A stretch of 64,000 nucleotides of DNA. Origin: Adiantum capillus-veneris. Taxonomy: Eukaryota; Streptophyta; Polypodiopsida; Polypodiales; Pteridaceae. Every line of letters begins with the position of its first letter. The stretch's first letter is position 1. Made by a program: the position numbers and the translations under genes. The stretch covers positions 6,512,966 to 6,576,965 of the forward strand of contig CM043959.1 in assembly GCA_014529385.2 (NCBI GenBank). Direction: 5' to 3'. This document shows positions 54,697-64,000 of the stretch, piece by piece. Below the pieces are notes generated by a model. It ran no database searches. It was not told where the DNA came from and saw only the letters and a list, made by a program, of their open reading frames with translations.

Positions 54697-56133
54697 AGGC
54701 CAAAGAGGCTAAGAAGAAAGAGGGTGGTTCCACTGCAAATGCTGGTTCCACTACAAATGCAACCACTGTTGAGCCTTCTGTGAAAGGAGATTGTGCTGCT
54801 GATGTTGATGCAGAATGGGCTTTTAGCGCAGAGTGCACTTACAATCCTGTTGTCCATGATGCATGCTTTTCAGCTGCTCCAGATTCACATGTGTGGTATT
54901 TCGACAATGGAGCTACAAAGCACATTACCTCACATCGTGAATTGTTCACCTCTCTCGAGTCTGTCCCTCATGGGAATTTAGTCACTTGTGCCAACAATGT
55001 CTCTTATCCCGTTCAGGGAGTTGGAAAGATTGTGCTTACTGCTACAAATGGCAGTTCCTTCACACTTGTTGATGCACTTTATGTACCTGGGATCAAGAAG
55101 AATCTCTTGTCTGTGTCCGCACTTGCTAGACTTGGACTTGTAGTCAAATTTGTGGATGACAGATGTACAGTTCATGATCTCAGTTTTGATGATGAAATTG
55201 TTGCATCTGGCCTTTTGTGCCATGGGCTGTATAAGCTCGCTTTGTATGACAAGTGTGGACAAAATTTTGCAAATGCTATTGCAGATTCAAGGGCTATTTC
55301 ATATTCAAAACTCTGGCATGCACGTTTTGGTCATCTGAATTTTGCCAGTTTACTGCGTTTGTAGAAATCTGGTATGGTTGCTTCATTGCCGCCTCTTGAG
55401 CACCTGTCAAACATGTTTGTGAAGGCTGTATTTTGGGTAAGATTCAGCGTTCTAAGTTTCCAAAGGATGGTTCAGTTCGGGCCACATGCAGGTTGCAGCT
55501 TGTGCATACTGATGTTTGTGGGCCCATGGAAACTCCGTCCTTGGGCAATTACCTTTACTTCGTGACTTTCATTGATGATTACTCCAGGCATGCATGGGTA
55601 ATTCTGCTTAAAGCGAAGTCGGAAGTTTTTATGTGCTTCAAACAATTTCTGGCTATGGCTGAAATGTCTCGAAATGTACTATGGGCACCCTCCGTTCTGA
55701 TTGAGGGGGGGAGTATATGTCTCATGAATTCAATGCATTTATGGCTAGTTGTGGGATAAAACACCAATGTACAATGCCTTATACACCTCAACAAAATGGT
55801 GTTGCTGAGAGGAAAAACAGGTGACTTACGGAAATGGCACGATGTATGGTCAAAAGTCAAGCTTTACCGCATTCTTTTTGGCTTGAGGTCATCATGTGTT
55901 CCACTTATGTACTAAACAGGTGTCCTACAAAAGCTTTGCAGTCTATTACTCCATATGAAGCATGGCATAATAGAAAGCCTTCTATTGAGCACATGCGTGT
56001 TTTTGGTTGTTTGGCATATGCTTTGGTGCCACAAACACAGTGCAGAAAATTGGTTGATAAGGTTGTCATATGTATTTTTGTTGGTTATAGTGCTGAAAGC
56101 AAAGGTTACAGGTTGTATCATCCGCAAACATAA
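54693..56133 (+). pseudogene. Copia protease and integrase
   Basis: Frame 54693-55364 carries the protease (WYFDNGATKHITSHRE, with DNGA at the active site) and the pre-integrase block LWHARFGHLNF, ending at a TAG. Shifted frames follow with integrase (LVHTDVCGPME, VTFIDDYSRHAW), a damaged second-Asp region near 55690, PQQNGVAERKNR, then PSIEHMRVFGC. At least four lesions are present. Confidence 0.88.
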
Positions 56134-56139
56134 CGTATT

Positions 56140-57370
56140 TTGGTTTCACGGGATGTAATGTTTGTGGAAGATTCTGTTCAGCCCTTGCTGTCATGTACTA
56201 GAGACAATAATGTAAGCTCACATGACATTTATGACACTTTGTTGCCTCTTTTCAGTGGTGGAAATACGAATGTAAGTTCCAATGAGGCAAATTTACAGCC
56301 TATGGGGGTTTCTGAAAATGTTACAGATCAGCCTATTACTGATGCAGATGTACATGATGTACTTGATGAGGAAAGGGCTGAAAATGAGCAGGCTAGAGGT
56401 ATGCCAAAATGGCTGATGCACACTTTGCGTGACAGTAAATTGGATGCACCTTTGTCTAGTCGTACTCATTCAGGCTCTCGCCATGCATCTTATGCATCAG
56501 ATTGTTATGCTTTGGCTGTGACTAGCTTACATGATGTTGATGAGCCTCTGTCTTTTGATGAAGCACAGAATTCATAAAATTGGATGGCTGCCATGCAATT
56601 AGAATATGATGCACTTATAGAAAATGACACATGGAATTTATGTGATTTGCCTCTTGGCAAAAAGGCCATTGGTACGAAGTGGGTTTACAAGTTGAAACGC
56701 AAGCCGGATGGTGAGATCGATCGCCATAAGGCTCGACTTGTTGCAAAGGGTTATGCACAACAAAAAGGCATAGATTATGAAGAGACTTTTGCTCCCACTT
56801 GTCGTATGACTACTGTGGGTTTTCTATGTGCATTGGCAGCTCATTTTGGTTGGGATGTACATCAATCAGATATTGTTACTGCTTTCTTGAACGGTGACAT
56901 ATTTGAGGAAGTTTATGTAAAAGCAGCTTTGCTGTTTTGTCATAAAAGGACAAGAGGACAAAGTGTGCAGATGTAAGAAGGCTTTGTATGGGTTGAAGCA
57001 ATCTCTCCCTGCTTGGTACGAGAAAGCTGACACTCATTTGGTCAAACGTGGCTTTCGTAACAGTCCAACAGAAAGCACATTGTATGTAAAGCGTAGGGTG
57101 ATGTACTTCTCATTGTGGTTCTTTATGTCGATGATTTGCTGATCACTAGACCAAATGAGAGACATATTGCTGAATTTAAGGCTGATTTGAACGCATTTTC
57201 AAGATGAAAGATTTGAGGCTGTTGCATCATTCCTTGGGTATACAGTTTAAGCAGTGTGATGGTAGTATCGCCTTGTCTCAGAAAAGTTACATAAAGACAT
57301 TGCTATGTAAGTTTGGACTTGAGGCAAACCTATTGCCACTCCCATGGAAACAGGTTTGAAGTTGAGTCTA
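56140..57370 (+). pseudogene. Copia linker and reverse transcriptase
   Basis: Frame 56140-56577 is the acidic linker. 56584-56976 has WVYKLKRKPDGEIDRHKARL and DVHQSDIVTAFLNGDIFEEVYV. Shifted pieces follow with KALYGLKQS and the catalytic LYVDDLLI near 57120-57145. Further shifts lie near 56970, 57095 and 57200. Confidence 0.88.
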
Positions 57371-57583
57371 CATGATGCTGGCGATCCTGCTGATGTCCCT
57401 CTTTACCAAACTGCTGTTGGTTGCCTCATTTATGTATGCAACAGGAGGCCGGGTATTCAGTTTGCAGTCTCATAGGTCAGCAGATCTATGCATAGCCCAG
57501 GGTCTAAGCATTAGCAGACTGAGGATTTTCGCTACCTTAGTGGCACTTTACATCTTGGCTCGTTTTATCCCAAGGGGGAATCA

Positions 57584-58316
57584 TTGCTGCCAGACTTACA
57601 TGCTTTTTTGGACTCAGATTGGGCTGGTTGTTTTGACACGCGAGTGTCCACGAGTGGTTTTTGTTTCATGCTTAGCAATTCATGTATATCATGGTTGAGC
57701 AAGAAGCAACCTACTGTGGCCACTTCGAGTTGTGAGGCTGAGTACAGGGCAGTCTTCACAGCTACGGTTGAGTGTGTATGGCTCAGACGCCTTATGGCTG
57801 ATTTGGGTGTTGGACAGGACACTGCCAACACTATCTACACTGACAGTCAGAGTGCATTGGCAGTTGCAAGGAACCCAGTTTTTCATGCTCGCACAAAGCA
57901 CATTAAGGTGCATTGCCACTATGTTAGGGAGAGGCTCTCAACAGGAGAGATCAGCTTGGCTTATGTGCAAACACCACAAGACAACCTTGCAAATCTTTTC
58001 ACAAGCTACGGTTGAGTGTGTATGGCTCAGACGCCTTATGGCTGATTTGGGTGTTGGACAGGACACTGCCAACACTATCTACACTGACAGTCAGAGTGCA
58101 TTGGCAGTTGCAAGGAACCCAGTTTTTCATGCTCGCACAAAGCACATTAAGGTGCATTGCCACTATGTTAGGGAGAGGCTCTCAACAGGAGAGATCAGCT
58201 TGGCTTATGTGCAAACACCACAAGACAACCTTGCAAATCTTTTCACAAAGGCATTGTCTCGTGAGAAGCTTGAAGCTTTTCGCAAAGCTTTGGGCTTACT
58301 CCCCTTTGTGGACTGA
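57584..58316 (+). pseudogene. Copia RNase H with internal duplication
   Basis: The RNase H domain reads LDSDWAGCFDTRVSTSGFC, SCEAEYRAV and IYTDSQSALAVARNPVFHAR. The last half is repeated after 244 bp, out of frame with the first copy, so only the first or second copy can complete the protein. The true C-terminus is KALGLLPFVD at 58316. Confidence 0.92.
57761..58248 (+). repeat. 244-bp tandem duplication
   Basis: Copies 57761-58004 and 58005-58248 appear identical by eye. Both junctions lie next to TTCACA. Confidence 0.95.
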
Positions 58317-58391
58317 TCATGTCCTCAGGGCATGGCACTTCCCTTTACTTATGTGCCAGCTCTCGTTCACCGCATCACTCCAAGGGGGATT

Positions 58392-58617
58392 TGTTATCAT
58401 ATACATGTGGTAGTGATGTGTGTGAACACACTAGGACCGCCGGGGCATTTTTTTCCTCTTTAGGAGGTTTTTCCCCCCGTGCATTGTATATACGCCCATC
58501 ACTCTAGGGCTATCTTTTTTCCATTGCACACTAAGTAATACACTCTCTATTGCGTGCCTTGAGCTTCCTTCGTCTTCTCTAAGTTGTGTGCGTTTCTCTG
58601 CAACCCTAATTCCAACT
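58392..58617 (+). repeat. Copia 3' LTR
   Basis: It begins TGTTATCATATACATG after the purine tract, ends TTCCAACT, and is followed by the target duplication CTACC. Confidence 0.92.
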
Positions 58618-58744
58618 CTACCAAGTGAGAGTGAGGTGCTCCTTATTCTCATGTATATGAAGAATAAGGATATGTACACATGTGGACGGCGGGCGGACAT
58701 CGGATGTCCGACTCGGGCAAAAGCGTAGCACCTCTACCTCAACA

Positions 58745-60050
58745 GTTTCAGCATATGGATCTGTGGAGATCATCATGCGGAGCATGTCGGTCTTTTCATA
58801 TCGTCATTTGGAGCTACAATTGCCATGATGTGGTTGGTCGAAGTTTCCTTGGAGGCCAACTCCGCGTCGGTTTGGTCGCCTCGATTGGTGTGCCATCTGA
58901 GATTTTTTGAGTTTTGTTAGGGTTTGTATGTGTTCTATGCGGCAAGTGAAGACCAGGGGAGTTCACGACTCGTCAGTCAGACATCGGCTCGGTCAGATAC
59001 TGAAGTTTGAAAATGATGGCAGTTGTCGGCCAGGTAGCAGACAGTTTTTCCAGTTGTTGTTCGGGGTCATGGGGATGTCAAAAGGTAGGGAAAATGGAGG
59101 GGATCATAGCCCGGTGTGCAAGCTTGGAGGAGATTTTTTCGGTCCAGTGGTTGGAATTCCAAGCAAGATATGGCGAGCTGTGGGAAAAAAGAAAAAAGTT
59201 TTTTTTTAAAAGAAGTTTCTTTAAAAGTTTATTGGAGGCATTTTAGGTCCAATCAGCGAGGAGGTGACACGTGGCATGCCAATATGCCCACATGCGAAAC
59301 CGGATGGCATTGTCTTGGGGTATATGTGCTACGCGATGAAGAATTTATGGTGAACAAGTGAGCTCGTAAGCTCTCGGATATGGCTACTGCCTGATGGACG
59401 TTGCTCAAGCTGAGGTGGCACCGACGCTGGTGGCCATGCCATGCGTAGCAGTTGCAGTCGACATTCGATGGTGGTTGGATGTCGTCGCGCTATCAAACGC
59501 CACTGAAATGCACATGCTAACATGGTTGCCTGGTGGTTGTTTTCGCGGCCGTAAAGGCCAAGCCTTTTTTTTAGGGCAAGGGGGGTCTCCCACCCTTGTC
59601 ATGGCGTCGTGACGGGGGGGGGGGGGCTCCCACATGACTCGGAGAACAAGGGTTGCCCAAAATAGAAGCAGCGGTGCACACGCGCTAAAAAAGGAAGGGG
59701 CCATCCGAAAATAAGGGGATCTCCCACACCAAAAAAAAGCAATTTTTTTTGCACAAAGGGGTTTATCTTTTTGGAGCCGAAGGAGGAGAAGAAGGCAGGC
59801 TTTTTTGGGGAGAGGGTTGCTCTTGGAGAGGAGGAAGGAGACCTCGGGAAGCGGGTTTATGGCAAGCTCAGAGAAGACGAAGCTCAAAAGGAAGCTTCCA
59901 TAGGATCTCGAAGGGAGTGGCTTGGGGCCAACAAAGGTGCCAATAGGAGGTTTCTTGACAAGTGCTCAACGAGGAGAGCCACGCGGAGGTGGTATCAGTG
60001 ATTGCCCCGTTTTTTTGGTCTTTGATGCTTTCATGCCAAGCTGGATAGTA
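58745..60050. other. No gene recognised
   Basis: Several overlapping frames exist but none shows a family motif. A G15-type run lies at 59613-59627, and poly-A and poly-T runs are common (59190-59230, 59730-59750). Confidence 0.45.
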
Positions 60051-60527
60051 GATGTGCGTGCCTCCCCGGGCCTTTGTGTGGGTGGGAGAGAAAGAGAGAG
60101 CGGTGCGTGCTGCTGCACGATCGTAAACGGGCAAATATGGTGTGGTCTGCTATCAATTGTGCGATTTCTGAAGGTGAACTCTAGTGGATTGGGGTGCAAT
60201 GATTATCTTGGGCTATAGAGAGGGAGACTATTTGGGTTCCGGATGTGTTCCCCTTTCCCCCCTTCTTCTCTTTGCTTTGTGCCAATTTTCTTGTGCCGGT
60301 GTTTGAGATGTGCGTGCCTCCCCGGGCTTTTGTGTGGTTGCAAGAGAAAGAGAGAGCGATGTGTTCTGTGGCACGGTCATAAACAGGAAAAATTTGGTGT
60401 GTTCTGCTATCGATTGTGCAAGTTCCGAAGGTTAAACTAGTGGATTGGGGTGCAATAGTTATCTTGGGCTATAGAGAGGCAAAGTGTTTGGGTTTTGGGC
60501 GTGTTCACCTTTCCCCCCATCCATCTT
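60051..60527. repeat. 256-bp tandem duplication
   Basis: GATGTGCGTGCCTCCCCGGG begins at 60051 and again at 60307, and similarity continues through GTGGATTGGGGTGCAAT to TTTCCCCCC. The copies are clearly diverged, perhaps 80-85 percent alike. Confidence 0.88.
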
Positions 60528-60707
60528 TTAGTGCCCCCACTGAGGATCTAGCTGATTGCTCCTATTTGAAGACGAAGTTGTGGTTTCAGAGTGGATGAAG
60601 TGCATATTTTGAAGAGCAGATATGGTGGAAGATAGTGTGGATGGGTTTTCCTACTTTTACTAGGGTGGAGGATGCGAAAACCTGGATGTAGGATTATGGT
60701 TTATTTG

Positions 60708-61331
60708 TTTTGGAAAACAGGTTGACGAGAGAAGAAGGTGTGGTTGTGCGCTCCTTGCCGCACTGTCGAAGCAAGGGACTTGCCGATACACCGTGTGCGA
60801 GCCACAAATGGCTCCAAGCACACAACAAGACTAATCTAGCAAGCTCAAAAGAGGGCAATGGTGTGTCACTCACCGCTCTATGCTCCTGCCGTGGAGGATT
60901 CCTCGCCGCAATGAAGAAGAAGCTGCAGTCGTGCCGCACTCAACCGCTTCGCCGCCGTCGTGCCTTCGTAATGCTCGATCGCACACACACTCTCCCTCCC
61001 TCTCTCTCTCTCACATGCACATACACACGAGGAGGTGAAGAAGAAGAAGATGGAGATGGAGATGGAGCAAGAGTACTCTTCTATTGCACAAATGAGAGAA
61101 TGAGTGAATTTTAGGTTTAGTTGGCTTTTATATGAGTTCACCTCATTCACACTTGGGCGCCCATGCTTAGCCAACTAATCCCTTGAATGTCCCAGTTAGA
61201 GTGCGCCTCTCATCGGCGATCACTCTTACCCTTTTCCTATTGGTCCGAAAAGCCCGATACCTGACTCTACCAAATACATAATACACGTCCGTCGTAGGTG
61301 ATGGGGTGTCCGTGAGCCGTGAGGGTTAACA
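60708..61331 (-). repeat. Probable LTR (3', minus), left end uncertain
   Basis: The right end GGGTTAACA is followed by a CCCCCC-rich tract, the complement of a polypurine tract (61332-61341). On the minus strand TATAAAAG lies near 61130. The left end is a guess at TG near 60708. No partner LTR is in view. Confidence 0.45.
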
Positions 61332-62700
61332 TGCCCCCCTTCCTGATGTAGATTCCGTCCTCGGAAGCTATTGAGTTGAAGCTTGTTCGTCGAGGTGGAA
61401 GAGCATTTGAGATGAATGTCCTTAGCCTTCTTCAGTCACTGCAAAATCAAACAACATTGGCACAGTAATTGCATTCATAAGTGATTAAAAAGCATATGCA
61501 GTTTTAGGTGGACAAATTGATTGGTAAAAGAATTTCAAACAATTTGTCAGCAATGAACATTAAATTGCAATGTAATCAAATGCATAAACAAATGTAAAGG
61601 TAAAAAATTAAACAAGTCTGGGGTCGCTAATTTGATGGTCGAAAGGCACTAGAGATCGAATATTAATACCATGGGTAAGCTTCTTAATTTTCTGTGGTCA
61701 ATTAAGTTGTTTAATCGCGAGAGCCAAGTATTCATGTTCGAGGGCTGACTAGAGGCTATATCTATAAGACCTTGTAGTTAAGCTACCATAAAAGGAATTT
61801 CTCATGAAATCATCACCTGACTGATTACTTTTTCTTTGACCCCCCAAAGTTTTTTCACATTGATTCACTTGATGTGTGTGCTTATTTTGTATGCCTTGGG
61901 TTTTTTGCTTTTCAAGGAAAAGCGCCCACACTGGGAACCTCTAGGGCTCTAGTACCATAGGCAATACATGTGAGTGAAGTATCAAATCAAGCTGAGATTT
62001 CTCTTCCAGCTTAAGATTTTACAGTGTGGCACTTTGATTTTTTGTTTGTTCATTTCCAGCATTTTAATTTTGTAACTTTGGGGGGTCATATAACACTGAT
62101 ACACCTCCCAGGCTCATCACACCAGTAAACTCCCTTTATAATACTTAAGCTAAAGGTCAATAGAGTCAAGCCCACTAAAAAGCCCTAGTACATTTCACAC
62201 AATGCTGCCTAAATCGGATTAAGAACCTAAGTAACCATTAATTATTAGGAAGGCATTCCCCATGGTATTAAGAGAAGATTTCTAACACCTAACTTGGTCA
62301 AACTAGCTTAGTCGGACTGCTTGATTTTTAAACTTAGACAAGTGATTATGATAAAAAATTACATTGAATTAAATGTTTGATACTAAGCAAATGCGGTGAA
62401 TATTAGGCTACCAATCACAATTAAAGCTGACAATCATAGATGCAAAAAAGATAAGGGGCAATGCTAATGGACAAGAAACACTTGTTTGTGTCGATGGTCG
62501 CGCTTGATTTGAAGAGTGAGTCGAGATAAAGATTCCATGAAGGTCCAAATCCTACCAATAGCAACATGCTCCTGTACACACTAGGAAACAAAAGGAATAC
62601 CTCCAGGACGCACATTAATGAAAAAAGGTACCAACACTTATTGAACACAACAAAAAACATAAGGAACCCTAACCTAATTATTTGCACTCCCCCTAGAGAG
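61332..62700 (-). other. Untranslated part of the same element?
   Basis: No coding frame is seen. A PBS-like TGGTACTAGAGC lies at about 61947-61958 (minus strand), and GACCCCCCAAAGT at 61838 has an inverted partner near 62077. How these fit into one element is unclear. Confidence 0.3.
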
Positions 62701-63122
62701 TCAAGGGAATAGGATATTGTAGAGGTTGGGGGGAAACCCTACGGCTAAACCCCTATCCTCGTCGTCGAGATAAACAAAGTCATCATCCATGAGACCATAT
62801 GTGACATCCGTGTAGTCCTGTAAATTTTCTTCTTCATCATAGGTGCCCATGTTTACTAAGAAGGTCACTAGACGCCTATAGTCATCTTGGTCAAAAGGGT
62901 AGGCTTGTGCAATGGGAGAAACGCTCTCTACTAAGTATGGATCAGACGTGGTCAAGAGACGTATCAGCCATTCTAACTCCTCAAAATTCCTCTCACGTGC
63001 TAGCATACCTATCAAATCCTATTCACATGCAAGCACTGGAAAGACCATGTGAAATATTCGTGAAAAGTAACGAGGGTACCTCTCACCCAAGGCAGGAGTG
63101 GATGACTCTAGCGTACTAGTCA
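62701..63122 (-). CDS. Unknown ORF with one in-frame TAG
   Basis: From ATG at about 63122 the frame reads MTSTLESSTPALGERYPRYF and meets TAG near 63025. It continues open from 63015 to 62701 with ERNFEELEWLIRLLTTSDPY and an acidic Tyr-rich end. No family is recognised. It lies between the purine tract and another minus-strand ORF, so it may be an accessory ORF of an LTR element. The TAG could be decay or readthrough. Confidence 0.35.
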
Positions 63123-63368
63123 TATCTGTACACGCAAATAGATGATGGTTAGAGTGCAAATATTACAAGGGTCGTGTTCTTGTGCATAATTTGTTTTATG
63201 ATTTGTGTCATGGCTCTTGCTCTTTTACTTTTTTATCTTGTTTTTGTAAGTATAAGGCTTTATATATACATTCCCTAAGATTGGAGATTAAGAGGTCAGG
63301 GAGAAAGGTTGAGAGGGAAGCAAGTGAATAATGGATGTCCACAAACACTCCCCCCTTCCTTGGGTAGA

Positions 63369-64000
63369 TCATACCGTTTGAAATGATGTCGTCACCCTTT
63401 GAAACCAATTGTTCCAGTTGATAATAGGTGAGGATTTTTGCCAGTAGTTTTCTATTACCCTAGGTGCCTCGTCAAGTTGCAAGGGTGGTAAGGTACTCTC
63501 CCAGGATCGAACTTGAAGTGGTTCATCAGGTGATTCTTGAACACTGGGAGGTGTGGATTCTTTTGTAGCTTCATGGAGGTCCACTACTATAGATGGAGGC
63601 TGTGTAGAAGCTTTTACCTCTATGGATGTATTACATGAGGAGCTAGAAGCTTCATGGAACTCCCCCCTTCCTGAGCTAGGTGGAATAAATTGGTTTTTCT
63701 TTGGAGCCCAAACTAGCTCTGGACTAGGTGTGTAGCATTCTGTGATCTTTCCCTTCCCACGGTCTGCCATTGGCTTTAGCGTTACACTGTTTGACTCATA
63801 TGGGTTTGTTGTCGATAGGGAAGGACACATTTTACGTTTAGGTACCCAAATTTGCTCATTTCCATCATAGTCGCCTTGGGTTTCTAATAGTTGTTTTGGA
63901 ATCCATCGTGATTTGGTCTTGACTCTCCTAGGGCGCGCTCTTGGTTTTCCCAGGAAATTTTTTCTTGGAATGGATGGGAGGGTTGAGGTAGTTGGAAGTA
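63369..64000 (-). CDS. Unknown Pro/Ser-rich ORF, runs off the window
   Basis: The frame is open from beyond the right edge to 63369, at least 210 codons. It has three spaced blocks of similar type: RWIPK, IWVPK and LVWAPK. These are reminiscent of WVPK motifs in some Copia gag or linker regions, but I cannot assign the family. Ser/Thr/Pro-rich segments separate them. It ends at QTV with a stop at 63369-63371. Confidence 0.4.
   Translation of the reverse strand, partial: LPTTSTLPSIPRKNFLGKPRARPRRVKTKSRWIPKQLLETQGDYDGNEQIWVPKRKMCPSLSTTNPYESNSVTLKPMADRGKGKITECYTPSPELVWAPKKNQFIPPSSGRGEFHEASSSSCNTSIEVKASTQPPSIVVDLHEATKESTPPSVQESPDEPLQVRSWESTLPPLQLDEAPRVIENYWQKSSPIINWNNWFQRVTTSFQTV

Larger units (their letters stand above)
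53237..58617 (+). mobile_element. Near full-length Copia element
   Basis: The LTRs are 53237-53461 and 58392-58617 and differ at about 14 sites. The target duplication CTACC is exact at 53232-53236 and 58618-58622. A primer site TTAGTATCAGAGC (53463-53475) and purine tract CAAGGGGGATT (58381-58391) are present. All Copia domains are present in order: gag, protease, integrase, reverse transcriptase, RNase H. Stops and frameshifts are scattered through it and a 244-bp tandem duplication lies in RNase H. It sits inside the 5' LTR of the pol-less Copia. Confidence 0.95.
48923..58744 (-). mobile_element. Pol-less Copia element carrying a nested Copia in its LTR
   Basis: The left (3') LTR is about 48923-49115. 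The right (5') LTR is about 53169-53236, continued at 58623-58744 after the inserted Copia. The shared sequence includes GTGTGGGTGGAGCAACCTCTA, split exactly at the insertion. A purine tract lies at the complement of 49116-49130. The interior encodes a zinc knuckle, a protease and a pre-integrase domain on the minus strand, but no integrase or reverse transcriptase. The outer LTR edge, primer site and target duplication could not be fixed. Confidence 0.75.

Overview
This is nuclear DNA from a land plant with a large, transposon-rich genome. It holds one clear host gene and many layers of mobile elements. The host gene is a chloroplast thylakoid kinase of the STN8 type. Its very long introns packed with LTR retrotransposons would fit a fern or a gymnosperm, but the species cannot be fixed from the sequence.

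Layout. Positions 1-2155 are 3' flank of the kinase gene, with one tRNA-derived SINE-like remnant. The STN8-type gene lies on the minus strand in four exons (20473-21117, 16134-16307, 15186-15590, 2156-2503) encoding about 523 residues. Intron 3 (12.7 kb) carries a Copia element (2601-12565, target duplication ATAAA). That Copia is interrupted by a gag-protease-only Gypsy element (4214-8013). Intron 3 also holds fragments of related Gypsy elements up to about 14775. Intron 1 holds an LTR piece and a Gypsy gag that is itself split by a solo LTR. About 175 bp upstream of the start codon, next to a G-box, sits a deleted PIF/Harbinger DNA transposon (21295-23930, target duplication TAA).

From 24 kb to 64 kb I recognise no intact host gene. 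The region contains satellite-like tandem repeats (24.0-24.3 kb), an unclassified transposase-like pseudogene (25.1-26.2 kb) and a deleted Ty3/Gypsy element (27136-29530). It also contains an old plus-strand Gypsy (about 30.2-36.9 kb) split by a minus-strand LTR element (32517-36570) and an unknown repeat-rich ORF (37.8-39.4 kb). A gag-only Copia lies at 40127-43164 (target duplication ATGAT), followed by microsatellites and a 52-bp tandem repeat at 45.4 kb. A pol-less Copia (about 48.9-58.7 kb) has a full Copia (53237-58617, target duplication CTACC) inside its 5' LTR. The right end carries an LTR terminus (to about 61331) and unknown minus-strand ORFs running off the window.

The most interesting element is at 27136-29530. 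Its LTRs hold a 10-bp-period array of heat-shock-element-like TTCnnGAA units upstream of a TATA box. It has no recognisable initiator-Met tRNA primer site, unlike the other elements here whose primer site could be found. Instead, the 11 nt predicted at the start of its transcript are complementary to the sequence just inside the LTR. That is the geometry of the self-priming Tf1/sushi retrotransposons.
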